Program-made: the position numbers and the translations under genes
Shown: in pieces, positions 1 to 8,503 of the stretch
Numbering within the stretch: position 1 is the stretch's first letter
How the letters are laid out: each line of letters opens with the position of its first letter
DNA from: Frateuria_A sp051900415
GTDB lineage: Bacteria > Pseudomonadota > Gammaproteobacteria > Xanthomonadales > Rhodanobacteraceae
Reading direction: 5' to 3'
Assembly: GCF_051900415.1 (NCBI RefSeq)
Contig: NZ_JBHZGL010000002.1
Coordinates: 372,001-436,000 of the forward strand
DNA length: 64,000 bases
Notes under the pieces: model-generated
What the model was told of the DNA's origin: nothing
Database searches by the model: none
The model's input: only the letters and a program-made list of their open reading frames with translations

Positions 1-493
1 CGCCACCGAGCAACGGCAGCTGCAGGCCGTCAAGTCCCGGCAGGTCGCGCTCGAGCTTCTCGATTTCCTCGCGGAACGCCTGCACGTCCTCGAACTTCCG
101 GTACACCGAGGCAAAGCGTACGTAGGCCACTTGGTCGAGCTTCTTTAACTCGCGCATCACCAGCTCGCCGACCTGGCGCGAAGGCACTTCGCGCTCGCCG
201 CTGCGGCGCAGGTCGTTGATGATCTCGCGCACTGCGTTGTCGACATCGTGGCTCGCCACCGGTCGCTTCTGCAGCGCGCGATCGAAACTGGTGCGCAGCT
301 TGCGCTCGTCGAACGCTTCGCGCCGCTCACCACTCTTGACGATCGCCGGCAGCTTCAGCTCCGCGGTCTCGAATGTATTGAAGCGCTCGCCACACTGGGG
401 GCACTCGCGACGACGGCGCACGGTGGCGCCGTCCTCGGTCAGCCGCGAGTCGATCACGCGGGTGTCTTCGTGTTGGCAGAAGGGGCAGTGCAT
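1..493 (-). CDS. nrdR: Transcriptional repressor NrdR (3' end off the window)
   Basis: Zinc-ribbon/ATP-cone repressor of ribonucleotide reductase genes. Reading leftward from the ATG at 493, the protein opens MHCPFC and has a second pair CPQC near residues 31-34, the four cysteines of the NrdR zinc ribbon. The ATP-cone follows (VVKSGxRE-type stretch, then FDRALQKRPV and EIINDLRRSGEREVPS). About 164 codons are visible with no stop, close to the usual 150-175 aa, so only the tail is missing. It starts 10 nt after the glyA stop on the same strand, so the two are probably cotranscribed; NrdR next to glyA is a common arrangement in this order. The identification is secure. Confidence 0.95.
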   Translation of the reverse strand, partial: MHCPFCQHEDTRVIDSRLTEDGATVRRRRECPQCGERFNTFETAELKLPAIVKSGERREAFDERKLRTSFDRALQKRPVASHDVDNAVREIINDLRRSGEREVPSRQVGELVMRELKKLDQVAYVRFASVYRKFEDVQAFREEIEKLERDLPGLDGLQLPLLGG

Positions 494-503
494 CCGGTGC
501 GGA

Positions 504-1772
504 TCAGCCGTAGACCGGGAACTTCTTGCACTGTGCCTCGACCTTCCCGCGCACCGTGGCGATCACCGCCTCGTCGCCCGGCGCATCGAGCACGTCGCAC
601 AGCCAGTTGGCGAGATCCACGCAGTCGGCTTCCTTGTAGCCACGGGTGGTGACGGCGGGGGTGCCCACGCGCAGGCCCGAGGTGACGAAGGGCTTCTGCG
701 GGTCGTTCGGCACGGCGTTCTTGTTGACCGTGATGTGCGCCTTGCCCAGCGCCGCTTCGGCGTCCTTGCCGGTGACGCCCTTGCCGATCATGTCGACCAG
801 CATCAGGTGGTTCTCGGTGCCGCCGGAAACGATCTTGTAGCCGCGCTGGATGATGGTCTTGGCCATCGCCTGCGCGTTCTTGACCACCTGCTGCTGGTAC
901 GCCTTGAAGTCCGGCTCCAACGCTTCCTTGAAAGCGACCGCCTTGGCCGCGATCACGTGCATCAGCGGGCCGCCCTGGATGCCCGGGAAGACGATCGACT
1001 GCAGCTTTTTCTCGATCTCCTCGCCCGCCTCGCCCATCGCGTCGCGGTTGGCGACGATGATGCCGCCGCGCGGGCCGCGCAGGGTCTTGTGGGTGGTCGA
1101 GGTGACCACGTGCGCGTGCGGCAGCGGACTGGGATACACACCGGCGGCGACCAGGCCGGCCACGTGCGCCATGTCGACGAAGAAGATCGCGCCGACCGAG
1201 TCGGCGATCTCGCGCATGCGCTTCCAGTCGACCACCTGCGAATAGGCGGAGAAGCCGCCCACCAGCATCTTCGGCTTGTGCTCGTTGGCCAGGCGCTGGA
1301 CTTCGTCATAGTCGATCAGGCCCGCGTCGTTGACGCCGTACTGCACGGCGTTGAACAGCTTGCCGGAGATGTTCACCTTGGCGCCGTGGGTGAGGTGGCC
1401 GCCGTGCGCCAGCGACATGCCCAGGATGGTGTCGCCGGGCGAGAGCAGCGCCAGGTACACCGCCTGGTTGGCCTGCGAGCCCGAATGCGGCTGCACGTTG
1501 GCGTAGGTGGCGCCGAACAGCTGCTTGACGCGGTCCAGCGCCAGGCGCTCGGCCACGTCCACGTACTCGCAACCGCCGTAGTAGCGCTTGCCCGGGTAAC
1601 CTTCGGCGTACTTGTTGGTCAGCACCGAGCCCTGCGCCTCCATCACGCGCGGGCTGGCGTAGTTCTCCGAGGCGATCAGCTCGACGTGGTCCTCCTGGCG
1701 ACGTGCTTCGTCGGCGATGGCCTTGGCCAGCTCAGGGTCGAAACCTTCGATCGTGCAATCCTTCGGGAACAT
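504..1772 (-). CDS. glyA: Serine hydroxymethyltransferase
   Basis: PLP enzyme interconverting serine + tetrahydrofolate with glycine + 5,10-methylene-THF in the cytosol. The 422-aa protein has the typical GlyA length and motifs: VELIASENY near residue 30, NKYAEGYPGKRYYGG near 50, HSGSQAN near 90, and the PLP lysine motif STTHKTLRGPRGG in the middle. The reading frame extends upstream to 1871, but the family N-terminus begins MFPKD at the ATG at 1772, so I chose that start. It lies directly upstream of nrdR with a 10-nt gap, suggesting a glyA-nrdR operon. A long open frame on the opposite strand is only a codon-bias shadow. Confidence 0.97.
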   Translation of the reverse strand: MFPKDCTIEGFDPELAKAIADEARRQEDHVELIASENYASPRVMEAQGSVLTNKYAEGYPGKRYYGGCEYVDVAERLALDRVKQLFGATYANVQPHSGSQANQAVYLALLSPGDTILGMSLAHGGHLTHGAKVNISGKLFNAVQYGVNDAGLIDYDEVQRLANEHKPKMLVGGFSAYSQVVDWKRMREIADSVGAIFFVDMAHVAGLVAAGVYPSPLPHAHVVTSTTHKTLRGPRGGIIVANRDAMGEAGEEIEKKLQSIVFPGIQGGPLMHVIAAKAVAFKEALEPDFKAYQQQVVKNAQAMAKTIIQRGYKIVSGGTENHLMLVDMIGKGVTGKDAEAALGKAHITVNKNAVPNDPQKPFVTSGLRVGTPAVTTRGYKEADCVDLANWLCDVLDAPGDEAVIATVRGKVEAQCKKFPVYG

Positions 1773-1909
1773 GCGTCGCCTCGGTGGTCGGGTGCGGGGG
1801 ATAAGCCGAAAAGTGTAGTCCTCGCAGGGGTTGGCGGCCACTAGGCATGCTTGCGGCAAGGTTGCGTACATCGTACCGTACGCCGCACGCTAACCATGGA
1901 GCTCTCCCG

Positions 1910-2980
1910 ATGGCTGTTCGCACACGTGCCGCGCGCCCATCTCTCGCACGCCGCCTGCGCGGCCTGCTCGCAGCCGCACTGCTGTCGATCCCGTTGGCGC
2001 TGTGCGCGGCCACGGTCGAGGGCGTGGGTATCCGGCCGACCACTTTCCCGGACCCGGTCAACCAGGGCCACACGCCGGGTTTCGTGTTCTATCCCTCGTC
2101 CGCGCCGACGCACGGCACGACGGCCTTCGGCCCGTACGACGTTGCCGCCACGCCCGGCGCCGAGGCGGCGTCTGGCGCGTGGCCGCTGGTGGTCATCTCG
2201 CATGGACATGGCGGTTCGGACCTGGGCCACCACGACCTGGCCAGCTATCTCGCGCGGCACGGCTTTGTCGTGGCCACCTTCGAGCAGCCCGGCGACAACT
2301 TCCACGACCAGAGCGGTTCGGCCACGTCCCGGGTGCTGGTGGGGCGCGCCGTCGAGGTCCGTGCCGTCATCGACACGCTGCTGTCCGATGCGCACTGGAA
2401 GCAGCTGATCGATCCGACGCGCATTGGCGTGGCGGGCTTCTCGGCTGGCGGCTACACCAGCCTGCTCGTGGTCGGCGCCAGGCCGCGCTTCGATCGTTTC
2501 ATCGGCTATTGCCACCGTCATCCGAACGACATGGAGACGTGCGGCCCGGCGAAGAAGCTCACGCCCGAGGCGGCCGCCGCCTACCTGGCCGATATCCAGC
2601 ACGACCTCGACCGCTGGGGCGACACGGCGGATCCTCGCGTCAAGGCCGCCTTCGTGATGGCGCCGCTGTCGCTGGTGTTCGACAAGGCCGGCGCCGGCGC
2701 GATCGATCGACCGGTCGACCTCTGGTATGGCCAGAACGACCACGTACTGCTGCCATCGGAAAACGCGCTGCACCTCAAACCGCTCGTACGCACCCTCACG
2801 CGCGTCACCGAAGTGCCGAAAGCCGATCATTGGGTGTTCCTGGCGCCCTGCTCGGCGGCGCTGGCGAAGGAGGCCGGCGCCATCTGCCAGGATCCGCCGG
2901 GCGTCGACCGTGCCAAGGTGCACGAGCGCATCAACGCCGACGCAGTGGCGTTCTTCCGCCAGACGCTGGGCACCCGCTGA
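1910..2980 (+). CDS. Secreted alpha/beta hydrolase (predicted dienelactone hydrolase family)
   Basis: A 356-aa exported serine hydrolase. The N-terminus is basic followed by a hydrophobic stretch (LLAAALLSIPLALCAA) that looks like a signal peptide. The nucleophile elbow GFSAGG places the catalytic Ser near residue 178. An acidic residue in GQNDHVL and His in KADHWVF (near 307) complete a plausible triad. The region PLVVISHGHGG is the oxyanion-hole segment of this fold. The frame is open from 1847, but the ATG at 1910 is preceded by a GGAG sequence and begins a normal signal peptide. The next gene, a TetR-type regulator, begins 1 nt after the stop, so they probably form an operon. The substrate cannot be told from sequence; COG4188-like esterase is my best placement. 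Confidence 0.8.
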   Translation: MAVRTRAARPSLARRLRGLLAAALLSIPLALCAATVEGVGIRPTTFPDPVNQGHTPGFVFYPSSAPTHGTTAFGPYDVAATPGAEAASGAWPLVVISHGHGGSDLGHHDLASYLARHGFVVATFEQPGDNFHDQSGSATSRVLVGRAVEVRAVIDTLLSDAHWKQLIDPTRIGVAGFSAGGYTSLLVVGARPRFDRFIGYCHRHPNDMETCGPAKKLTPEAAAAYLADIQHDLDRWGDTADPRVKAAFVMAPLSLVFDKAGAGAIDRPVDLWYGQNDHVLLPSENALHLKPLVRTLTRVTEVPKADHWVFLAPCSAALAKEAGAICQDPPGVDRAKVHERINADAVAFFRQTLGTR

Positions 2981-2981
2981 C

Positions 2982-3590
2982 ATGCCCAAGGCACTCAGCG
3001 AACAGGACGCGGAAGCCTTCCGCGAGCGCATCTGCCAGGCGGCGGCGCGGCTGTTCGTCGAAGAAGGCCCGGCCGCCGTCAGCATGCGCCGGATCGCGGC
3101 CGAGCTCGGTTGCGGCACGATGACGCCCTACCGCTACTTCGCCAGCAAGGAGCAGATCGTCACGGCGGTGCGCACGCGCGGCATGCACCGGTTTTCCGAG
3201 GCGCTCGAACGCGCGCTGGACACACCCGGCGACGGCCGCGTGCGCAGCCGCGCGGTGCGCGATGCCTACATCGCCTTCGCCCGCCGCGAGACGGCCACCT
3301 ACCGGCTGATGTTCGAATACCCCGAGCCGCACCGTGACGACCCGGCCTACCGCGAAGCCCACGCGCGCATGTGGCGCACCATCGCAGCCCACGTCGAGGT
3401 GCTGGTCGCCGAAGGCGCGGTGGAGGCTGACGCACCGCTGCTCGGCCACCAGATCTGGGCGGCCCTGCACGGTGCGGTGATGCTGGAGATCGCCGGCCTG
3501 CTGCCGGAGGGCTTCGATGCCGCCTCGCTGCACACCCGCACCGCAGGCACGCTGTTCGAGGCGGCGCGGCCCGGGCGCGGTCAGGCCTGA
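2982..3590 (+). CDS. TetR/AcrR family transcriptional regulator
   Basis: A 202-aa one-component repressor. The N-terminal helix-turn-helix is clear (MRRIAAELGCGTMTPYRYF, roughly residues 31-50, then SKEQIVTAV). The C-terminal half is all helical and resembles the ligand-binding domain of TetR proteins with a WHG-like C-terminal region. The ATG at 2982 sits 1 nt after the hydrolase stop, implying cotranscription and perhaps control of that hydrolase or of itself. Its last 10 nt overlap the end of the convergent DUF817 gene. The ligand is unknown. Confidence 0.85.
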   Translation: MPKALSEQDAEAFRERICQAAARLFVEEGPAAVSMRRIAAELGCGTMTPYRYFASKEQIVTAVRTRGMHRFSEALERALDTPGDGRVRSRAVRDAYIAFARRETATYRLMFEYPEPHRDDPAYREAHARMWRTIAAHVEVLVAEGAVEADAPLLGHQIWAALHGAVMLEIAGLLPEGFDAASLHTRTAGTLFEAARPGRGQA

Positions 3591-4456
3591 TCCCTGCGGG
3601 CGCTTTCCTTGCGCCGGTGTAGCGCCCAGACCATCACGTAGCTGATCACCATCAGCAGCAGCCACGAGCCGAGCTTCGATAGCGGCACCATCGACCAACC
3701 GTGGCGCTGCGCCGGGTACAGCCAGGCGCGGCTGAAGGTGCCTACGTTCTCCGCCAGCCAGATGAACAGCGCCACCAGCACGAAGCCCAACAGCAGCGGC
3801 ATGCGCCGGTGCACGCGGCGGACGCGGTAGTGCACCCAGGTGCGCCGGAACAGCCACGCCAGGCCGGCGAACAGCAACATTCTCGCGTCCGGCAGGTAGT
3901 GATGGGTGAAGAAGTTGAGGTAGATCGCCAGCGCCAGCGCCACCGTCGGCCCGAAGCCCGGATGGCCGGTAAAACGGAAATCGAATAGCCGCCAGGCCCG
4001 CGCGATGTAGCTGCCGACCGATGCGTACATGAAGCCGGAAAACAGCGGCACCCCGCCGAGGCGAAGCAGCGAGGGTTCGGGATAGACCCACGAGCCCACG
4101 GCCGTCTTGAACAGTTCCATCAGCGTGCCGACCACGTGGAACAGCGCGATCACCCGCGCCTCGCGCGAACTTTCCAGCCCGCTCGCCAGCAGCGCGAGCT
4201 GGATGCCGATCGCCGTCAGCGTGACGAAGTCGTAGCGAGCCAGCGGCGCGTCGGCCGGATACCAGCGCCAGCTTGCGAGCAGCAGCGCCACCATCAGTCC
4301 GCCGAACAGGCAGGCGGAGGCCTGCTTCACGCCGAAGCAGAGGAACTCGTAGGCGAAGGACGCCAGCCGCCCGCGGCGCGACGCCTGCCGGCCGATCCAC
4401 CGCTCCCGCCCGCGCCATCCCCGCCGCGCGCTGCGCGCGCTGTCGATCGCGTCCAT
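3581..4456 (-). CDS. DUF817 integral membrane protein
   Basis: A 291-aa polytopic inner-membrane protein. It has about eight hydrophobic segments, beginning with SACLFGGLMVALLLASW near residue 50 and ending with LGSWLLLMVISYVMVWAL. Polar motifs between helices (HVVGTLMELFKTAVGSWVYPE, NFFTHHYLPDARMLL, WLAENVGTFSRAW) are those I associate with the DUF817/YoaT family, which has no assigned function. The gene converges on the TetR-like gene with a 10-nt overlap and is divergent from ettA. No operon partner is visible. The family call rests on remembered motifs rather than a search. Confidence 0.75.
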   Translation of the reverse strand: MDAIDSARSARRGWRGRERWIGRQASRRGRLASFAYEFLCFGVKQASACLFGGLMVALLLASWRWYPADAPLARYDFVTLTAIGIQLALLASGLESSREARVIALFHVVGTLMELFKTAVGSWVYPEPSLLRLGGVPLFSGFMYASVGSYIARAWRLFDFRFTGHPGFGPTVALALAIYLNFFTHHYLPDARMLLFAGLAWLFRRTWVHYRVRRVHRRMPLLLGFVLVALFIWLAENVGTFSRAWLYPAQRHGWSMVPLSKLGSWLLLMVISYVMVWALHRRKESARRDQA

Positions 4457-4612
4457 CGCCGCCTACCCCATGCCGAAACACGCAGCCTGCGGGGGCGACA
4501 GGCCCGCCGCATGGCAAGACACGGCCCGATCGGCGATAATTGGCGGTCATTTCCCCGCCTTTATCCGCCGGACCGCCCTCGCGGCCCGCGGACGCCCTTA
4601 GGGAGCCGAAGC

Positions 4613-6271
4613 ATGCAGTACATCTACACCATGAACGGGGTGAGCAAGATCGTTCCCCCGAAGCGCCAGATCATCAAGGACATCTCGCTCAGCTTCTTCC
4701 CCGGCGCCAAGATCGGCCTGCTGGGCCTCAATGGCGCGGGCAAGTCCACGGTGCTCAGGATCATGGCCGGCGTGGACACCGACTTCCAGGGTGAAGCCCG
4801 CCCGCAGCCGGGCATCAAGGTCGGCTACCTGGCGCAGGAGCCGCAGCTCGACCCCGAAAAGACCGTGCGCGAAGTGGTCGAGGAAGGCGTGCACGAGATC
4901 CTTGACGCGCAGAAGCGCCTGGAAGAGGTCTACGCCGCCTACGCCGAGGAAGGCGCGGATTTCGACGCGCTGGCCAAGGAGCAGGAGCAGCTGGAGAACC
5001 TGCTCGCCGCCAACGATGCCCACGCGCTTGAGCGCCAGCTCGAAGTGGCCGCCGACGCGCTGCGCCTGCCGCCGTGGGACGTCAAGGTCGGCCCGCTCTC
5101 CGGCGGCGAGAAGCGCCGCGTGGCGCTGTGCCGCCTGCTGCTCTCCAAGCCGGACATGCTGTTGCTCGACGAGCCGACCAACCACCTGGACGCCGAGTCG
5201 GTCGAGTGGCTGGAGCACTTCCTGCAGGATTACCCCGGCACCGTGGTGGCGGTCACCCATGACCGCTACTTCCTGGACAACGCCGCCGAGTGGATCCTCG
5301 AGCTCGACCGCGGCCGCGGCATCCCCTGGAAGGGCAACTACACCGAGTGGCTGGAACAGAAGGACCAGCGCCTGAAGCAGGAAGCCCAGCAGGAGAAGTC
5401 GCGCCAGAAAGCGATCGAGAAGGAGCTGGAGTGGATCCGCTCGGCCGCCAAGGGCCGCCAGTCCAAGGGCAAGGCGCGCCTGAACCGCTTCGAGGAGCTC
5501 AACTCGGTCGAGTACCAGCGCCGCAACGAGACGAACGAGATCTTCATTCCACCGGGCGAACGCCTGGGCAACGAGGTGATCGAGTTCAAGAACGTCAGCA
5601 AGTCCTTTGGCGACCGCCTGCTGATCGACGACCTGTCGTTCAAGATCCCGGCCGGCGCCATCGTCGGCGTGATGGGCCCCAACGGCGCCGGCAAGTCCAC
5701 GTTGATGAAGATGATCATGGGCAAGGAGCAGCCCGATTCGGGCGAGGTCAAGCTCGGCCACACCGTCAAGCTCGCCTACGTCGACCAGTCGCGCGACGCG
5801 CTCGATGCCAAGAACAACGTCTGGCAGGAAGTCTCCGGCGGTTCGGACATCCTCACCATCGGCAACTTCGAGATCCAGTCGCGCGCCTACATCGGCCGCT
5901 TCAACTTCAAGGGCACCGACCAGCAGAAGATCGTCGGCAACCTCTCCGGCGGCGAACGCGGCCGCCTGCACATGGCCAAGACCCTGCTGCAGGGCGGCAA
6001 CGTGCTGCTGCTTGACGAGCCGTCCAACGACCTGGACGTGGAGACCCTGCGCGCGCTGGAAGACGCGCTGCTGGAGTTCCCCGGCTGCGCGGTGGTGATC
6101 AGCCATGACCGCTGGTTCCTGGACCGCATCGCCACGCACATCATCGCTTTCGAGGGCGACTCGCACGTGGAGTTCTTCCCCGGCAACTACAACGAGTACG
6201 AAGCCGACAAGAAGCGCCGCCTGGGCGACGACGCCGGCCCGAAGCGCGTGAAGTACAAGAAGCTGGCCTGA
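4613..6271 (+). CDS. ettA: Energy-dependent translational throttle protein EttA (ABC-F ATPase)
   Basis: Cytosolic ABC-F ATPase that binds the ribosomal E site and gates the first elongation cycle according to ATP/ADP. The 552 aa hold two ABC domains with no membrane segments: Walker A GLNGAGKST near residue 38, signature LSGGEKRR, Walker B LLLDEPTNHLD; then a second set GPNGAGKST, LSGGERGR, LLLDEPSNDLD. The inter-domain linker is charged and helical (EWLEQKDQRLKQE region), and the C-terminal RVKYKKLA is typical of EttA. The frame is open from 4136, but EttA begins MQYIYTMNGVSKIVPP at the ATG at 4613, preceded by GGGAG. It is a stand-alone gene followed by a repeat and then pyrF. Confidence 0.96.
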   Translation: MQYIYTMNGVSKIVPPKRQIIKDISLSFFPGAKIGLLGLNGAGKSTVLRIMAGVDTDFQGEARPQPGIKVGYLAQEPQLDPEKTVREVVEEGVHEILDAQKRLEEVYAAYAEEGADFDALAKEQEQLENLLAANDAHALERQLEVAADALRLPPWDVKVGPLSGGEKRRVALCRLLLSKPDMLLLDEPTNHLDAESVEWLEHFLQDYPGTVVAVTHDRYFLDNAAEWILELDRGRGIPWKGNYTEWLEQKDQRLKQEAQQEKSRQKAIEKELEWIRSAAKGRQSKGKARLNRFEELNSVEYQRRNETNEIFIPPGERLGNEVIEFKNVSKSFGDRLLIDDLSFKIPAGAIVGVMGPNGAGKSTLMKMIMGKEQPDSGEVKLGHTVKLAYVDQSRDALDAKNNVWQEVSGGSDILTIGNFEIQSRAYIGRFNFKGTDQQKIVGNLSGGERGRLHMAKTLLQGGNVLLLDEPSNDLDVETLRALEDALLEFPGCAVVISHDRWFLDRIATHIIAFEGDSHVEFFPGNYNEYEADKKRRLGDDAGPKRVKYKKLA

Positions 6272-6285
6272 AGGCCGCGCGCCCC

Positions 6286-6330
6286 GCTCCCTCTCCCCTC
6301 CGGGGAGAGGGTTGGGGTGAGGGGTCGGCC
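6286..6330. repeat. Short palindromic repeat, family A
   Basis: A G/C-rich hairpin unit whose core is CTCCCCTCCGGGGAG followed by AGGGTTGGGGTGAGGGG. Close copies occur at 29487, 29628 (inverted), 31410, 31768 and 50964, with a decayed copy near 35996. All lie just after stop codons. It could act as a transcript-end structure for ettA; no T-run follows. Confidence 0.8.
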
Positions 6331-6385
6331 TAGCCCGACAGCACCATCGAGCGACAGACCACTACACGATCAACGAGGAGCCCCC

Positions 6386-7216
6386 ATGCACTTCATGCAG
6401 TCCCTGCACCAGTCATGGAAGCGCAATAACTCCCTCGTCTGCGTCGGCCTCGACCCCGAGCCCGCCAAATTCCCTGCCCACCTGCGCGACCGGCCCGAAG
6501 CGGTCTACACCTTCTGCCGTGCCATCGTCGATGCCACCGCCGACCTCGTCTGCGCCTACAAGCCCCAGATCGCCCACTTCGCCGCCCTGCGCGCCGAAGA
6601 CGCGCTCGAGCGCCTGATCGCCCACATCCACGACGCGCACCCCGGCATCCCGGTCATCCTCGACGCCAAACGCGGCGACATCGGTTCCACCGCCCAGCAC
6701 TACGCGACCGAAGCCTTCGAGCGCTACCAGGCCGACGCCGTTACCCTGAACCCCTACCTGGGCCGCGACTCGATCCAGCCGTTCCTGGACCGAGCCGACA
6801 AGGGCGTGATCCTGCTCTGCCACACCTCCAACCCGGGGGCCGCGGACCTGCAGGACCTGATCGTCGAGAGCACCGACGGCGAACGCCTCCCGCTCTACCA
6901 GCACCTGGCTCGCACCATCGCCCGCGACTGGAACGGCAACGGCAACTGCGCCCTCGTCACCGGCGCCACCTGGCCGGAGCAACTCGCGCAAGTCCGCGCC
7001 CTGGTCGGCGACATGCCCCTGCTCGTCCCCGGCATCGGCGCCCAGGGCGGCGACGTCGAAGCCGTCCTGCGCCACGGCCGCACCGCTGACGGCACCGGCC
7101 TGATGATCAGCTCCTCCCGCGCCATCCTCTATGCGGGCAATGGCGAAGACTTCGCCCAGGCCGCCCGCCAAGCCACTAACACGCTGCGCGACCAGATCAA
7201 CCGCTGCCGCGGCTGA
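6386..7216 (+). CDS. pyrF: Orotidine 5'-phosphate decarboxylase
   Basis: Converts OMP to UMP, the last step of de novo pyrimidine synthesis. The 276-aa protein belongs to the longer (about 270 aa) PyrF subgroup. It opens SLVCVGLDPEP; the catalytic Asp-Lys-Asp cluster is LDAKRGDIGSTAQHYA near residue 93. Phosphate-binding segments GATWPEQL and VPGIGAQGGD follow, and MISSSRAILYA is near the C-terminus. The ATG at 6386 has a strong GAGGAG ribosome site and the family N-terminus. It stands alone between a family A repeat and a hairpin at 7236. Confidence 0.95.
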   Translation: MHFMQSLHQSWKRNNSLVCVGLDPEPAKFPAHLRDRPEAVYTFCRAIVDATADLVCAYKPQIAHFAALRAEDALERLIAHIHDAHPGIPVILDAKRGDIGSTAQHYATEAFERYQADAVTLNPYLGRDSIQPFLDRADKGVILLCHTSNPGAADLQDLIVESTDGERLPLYQHLARTIARDWNGNGNCALVTGATWPEQLAQVRALVGDMPLLVPGIGAQGGDVEAVLRHGRTADGTGLMISSSRAILYAGNGEDFAQAARQATNTLRDQINRCRG

Positions 7217-7235
7217 CCCGCGCCTGCCCCGCATC

Positions 7236-7261
7236 AAGGGCGGCTCACACGCCCCGCCCTT
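7236..7261 (+). terminator. Possible terminator hairpin after pyrF
   Basis: AAGGGCGG and CCGCCCTT form an 8-bp stem with a 10-nt loop, 20 nt after the pyrF stop. No U-tract follows, so intrinsic termination is uncertain; it may just be a stabilising 3' structure. Confidence 0.4.
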
Positions 7262-7503
7262 GCGAGCCCCAGCGGCCACCATACGGTTTATTTCCTCATT
7301 TCTGAGTCATGAACATCATCGGCTCGACCCGGGATATATGCACCTCCCGCCACCCTTGAACAGCATGCACCCGAGCTTGCGTAACCGATTGATCCGGCTC
7401 GCTGCGCATACTCTTGACGCCAACCTTCGGGCAGCCTGACCATCGGTACATATCGCCCCTTTCGGGGTCTACCCGGCGTTCGACCACAAGGAAGTTCTCG
7501 CCG

Positions 7504-7925
7504 ATGCAACAAGCCATTGCTCATATCGCGCTCGTGGTCCGTGACTACGACGAGGCGCTCGATTTCTACGTTGGCAAGCTTGGGTTTGCGTCGTCGAAGA
7601 CACGTTCCAACCGGACCAGAACAAGCGCTGGGTAGTTGTCTCGCCAGCGGGTTCGTGCGGGGCGTCGTTGCTTCTGGCGCGAGCATCCACACCAGACCAA
7701 GAGGCCTTTATCGGCAATCAGGCCGGTGGGCGCGTCTTTCTCTTTCTGCAAACCGACGATTTCCGCCGCGACTACGACCGGATGGTTTCGGCGGGCGTGA
7801 CGTTCGTGCGGCCTCCTCGTGAGGCACCCTATGGGACCGTCGCAGTATTCGAGGATCTTTATGGCAACCGCTGGGATCTGCTGCAATACAGCGCCAGCAC
7901 GCCATATGCGTCTGCAGCGGTCTAA
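7504..7925 (+). pseudogene. VOC (glyoxalase/bleomycin-resistance) family protein, frameshifted
   Basis: The first frame gives MQQAIAHIALVVRDYDEA then LDFYVGKLGFA, a classic VOC N-terminal beta-alpha-beta module, and runs to an early stop at 7635. Adding one base near 7588-7590 restores VVEDTF, then KRWVVVSPAG, leading into the other frame, which continues LLLARASTPDQEAF and VTFVRPPREAPYGTVAVF to YGNRWDLLQYS. That second half is the normal C-terminal VOC module. A single-nucleotide deletion therefore explains the gene; a sequencing error cannot be excluded. It is the first cassette of the array, and its TAA stop (7923-7925) lies inside the attC box. Intact length would be about 140 aa. The substrate is unknown. 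Confidence 0.8.
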
Positions 7926-7976
7926 CATGTCATTCGAAGCGGGCGGCTTCGCCGCCGCTCAATTCCAGCGTTAGGC
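7920..7976 (+). other. attC recombination site 1
   Basis: Begins with the R'' box GTCTAAC (RYYYAAC consensus) and ends with the R' box GTTAGGC (GTTRRRY consensus). Imperfect inverted arms lie between them around GGCTTCGCCGCCGCT. The length is 57 bp, and the stop codon of the preceding gene is in the R'' box. Recombination would be expected between the G and T of GTTAGGC (7970/7971). Confidence 0.8.
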
Positions 7977-7987
7977 GCGGACAAAAT

Positions 7988-8470
7988 ATGCCGCAATTTG
8001 TAACGCGCTACTTGCAGCTTGCCGGCCTTGCCGCAGCTGTAGGCGCAGCACTTCACATAGCCATCTTCTTCGGCGGGCCTGAGTGGTACGCCTTCTTTGG
8101 CGCGCCGGCTGGTTTAGTCGAAATGGCTCGATCCGGCAATGTCCGGGCGCCAATCAGCTGCTTGGTCATCGCTTCTTTCCTAGCGCTGCTTGCTGCTTAC
8201 GCCTTCTCCGGCGCCGGCATCATTCGTCGGCTGCCATTCCTGCGCCTTGGGCTTGGCTCTATCGCCGCAGTGCTGATCCTGCGCGGCGCCCTGTTCATCC
8301 CATTGATCGTCTGGCGTCCTGTCGCCCTTTCCGGCGTTTGCGATTGCCGGAGCGTCGATGCGTTTATTATCGCCACCTCGGCGCTCTGTATCGCAATGGG
8401 CGTGGGCTATGCGCTGGGTGCTGTAGCCGCGCCTGATATTTCACCGAAGCCGCTTCACGGCCCCGCCTAA
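7988..8470 (+). CDS. Small integral membrane protein (integron cassette)
   Basis: A 160-aa protein with four hydrophobic segments: LAGLAAAVGAALHIAIFF, LVIASFLALLAAYAF, LRLGLGSIAAVLILRGALF and FIIATSALCIAMGVGYAL. It has short charged connectors and no known catalytic motif. The gene starts 11 nt after the attC1 core site and its TAA forms part of the next (collapsed) attC, so it is a complete cassette gene. I do not recognise a named family with certainty; small four-helix membrane proteins like this are frequent in chromosomal integrons. The ATG at 7988 follows the attC closely, and no strong ribosome site is seen. Confidence 0.7.
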   Translation: MPQFVTRYLQLAGLAAAVGAALHIAIFFGGPEWYAFFGAPAGLVEMARSGNVRAPISCLVIASFLALLAAYAFSGAGIIRRLPFLRLGLGSIAAVLILRGALFIPLIVWRPVALSGVCDCRSVDAFIIATSALCIAMGVGYALGAVAAPDISPKPLHGPA

Positions 8471-8484
8471 TTCAGGCGTTAGAT
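8465..8484 (+). other. Collapsed attC site (R''/R' boxes only)
   Basis: GCCTAAT and GTTAGAT boxes separated by only TCAGGC, 20 bp in all. The 3' part TTCAGGCGTTAGAT resembles the L'-R' end of a normal attC. The simplest reading is an internal deletion that removed the hairpin stem, which should make the site inactive. Confidence 0.6.
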
Positions 8485-8503
8485 TGATGGATATCCACGC
8501 GAG

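Noticed and set aside
216..1844. 542-aa open frame opposite glyA on the plus strand
   Set aside because: It is the antisense of a certain SHMT gene. Composition is Arg/His/Ala-rich with no motif, the usual shadow in GC-rich DNA. The same applies to the long frames opposite ettA, the EF-G2 gene, the acyl-CoA dehydrogenase, the kinases, the GH92 gene and the GH2 gene.
4136..4612. N-terminal extension of the ettA frame
   Set aside because: The added 159 residues are low-complexity and lie over the DUF817 gene in antisense; EttA begins at 4613.
7456..7467. CCCC-TTTC-GGGG mini-hairpin before the VOC gene
   Set aside because: Four-base stem without other context; too weak to call a regulatory element.
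7217..7503. Possible integrase remnant or attI upstream of the cassette array
   Set aside because: No reading frame with tyrosine-recombinase motifs on either strand and no convincing attI-like core site before the VOC gene.
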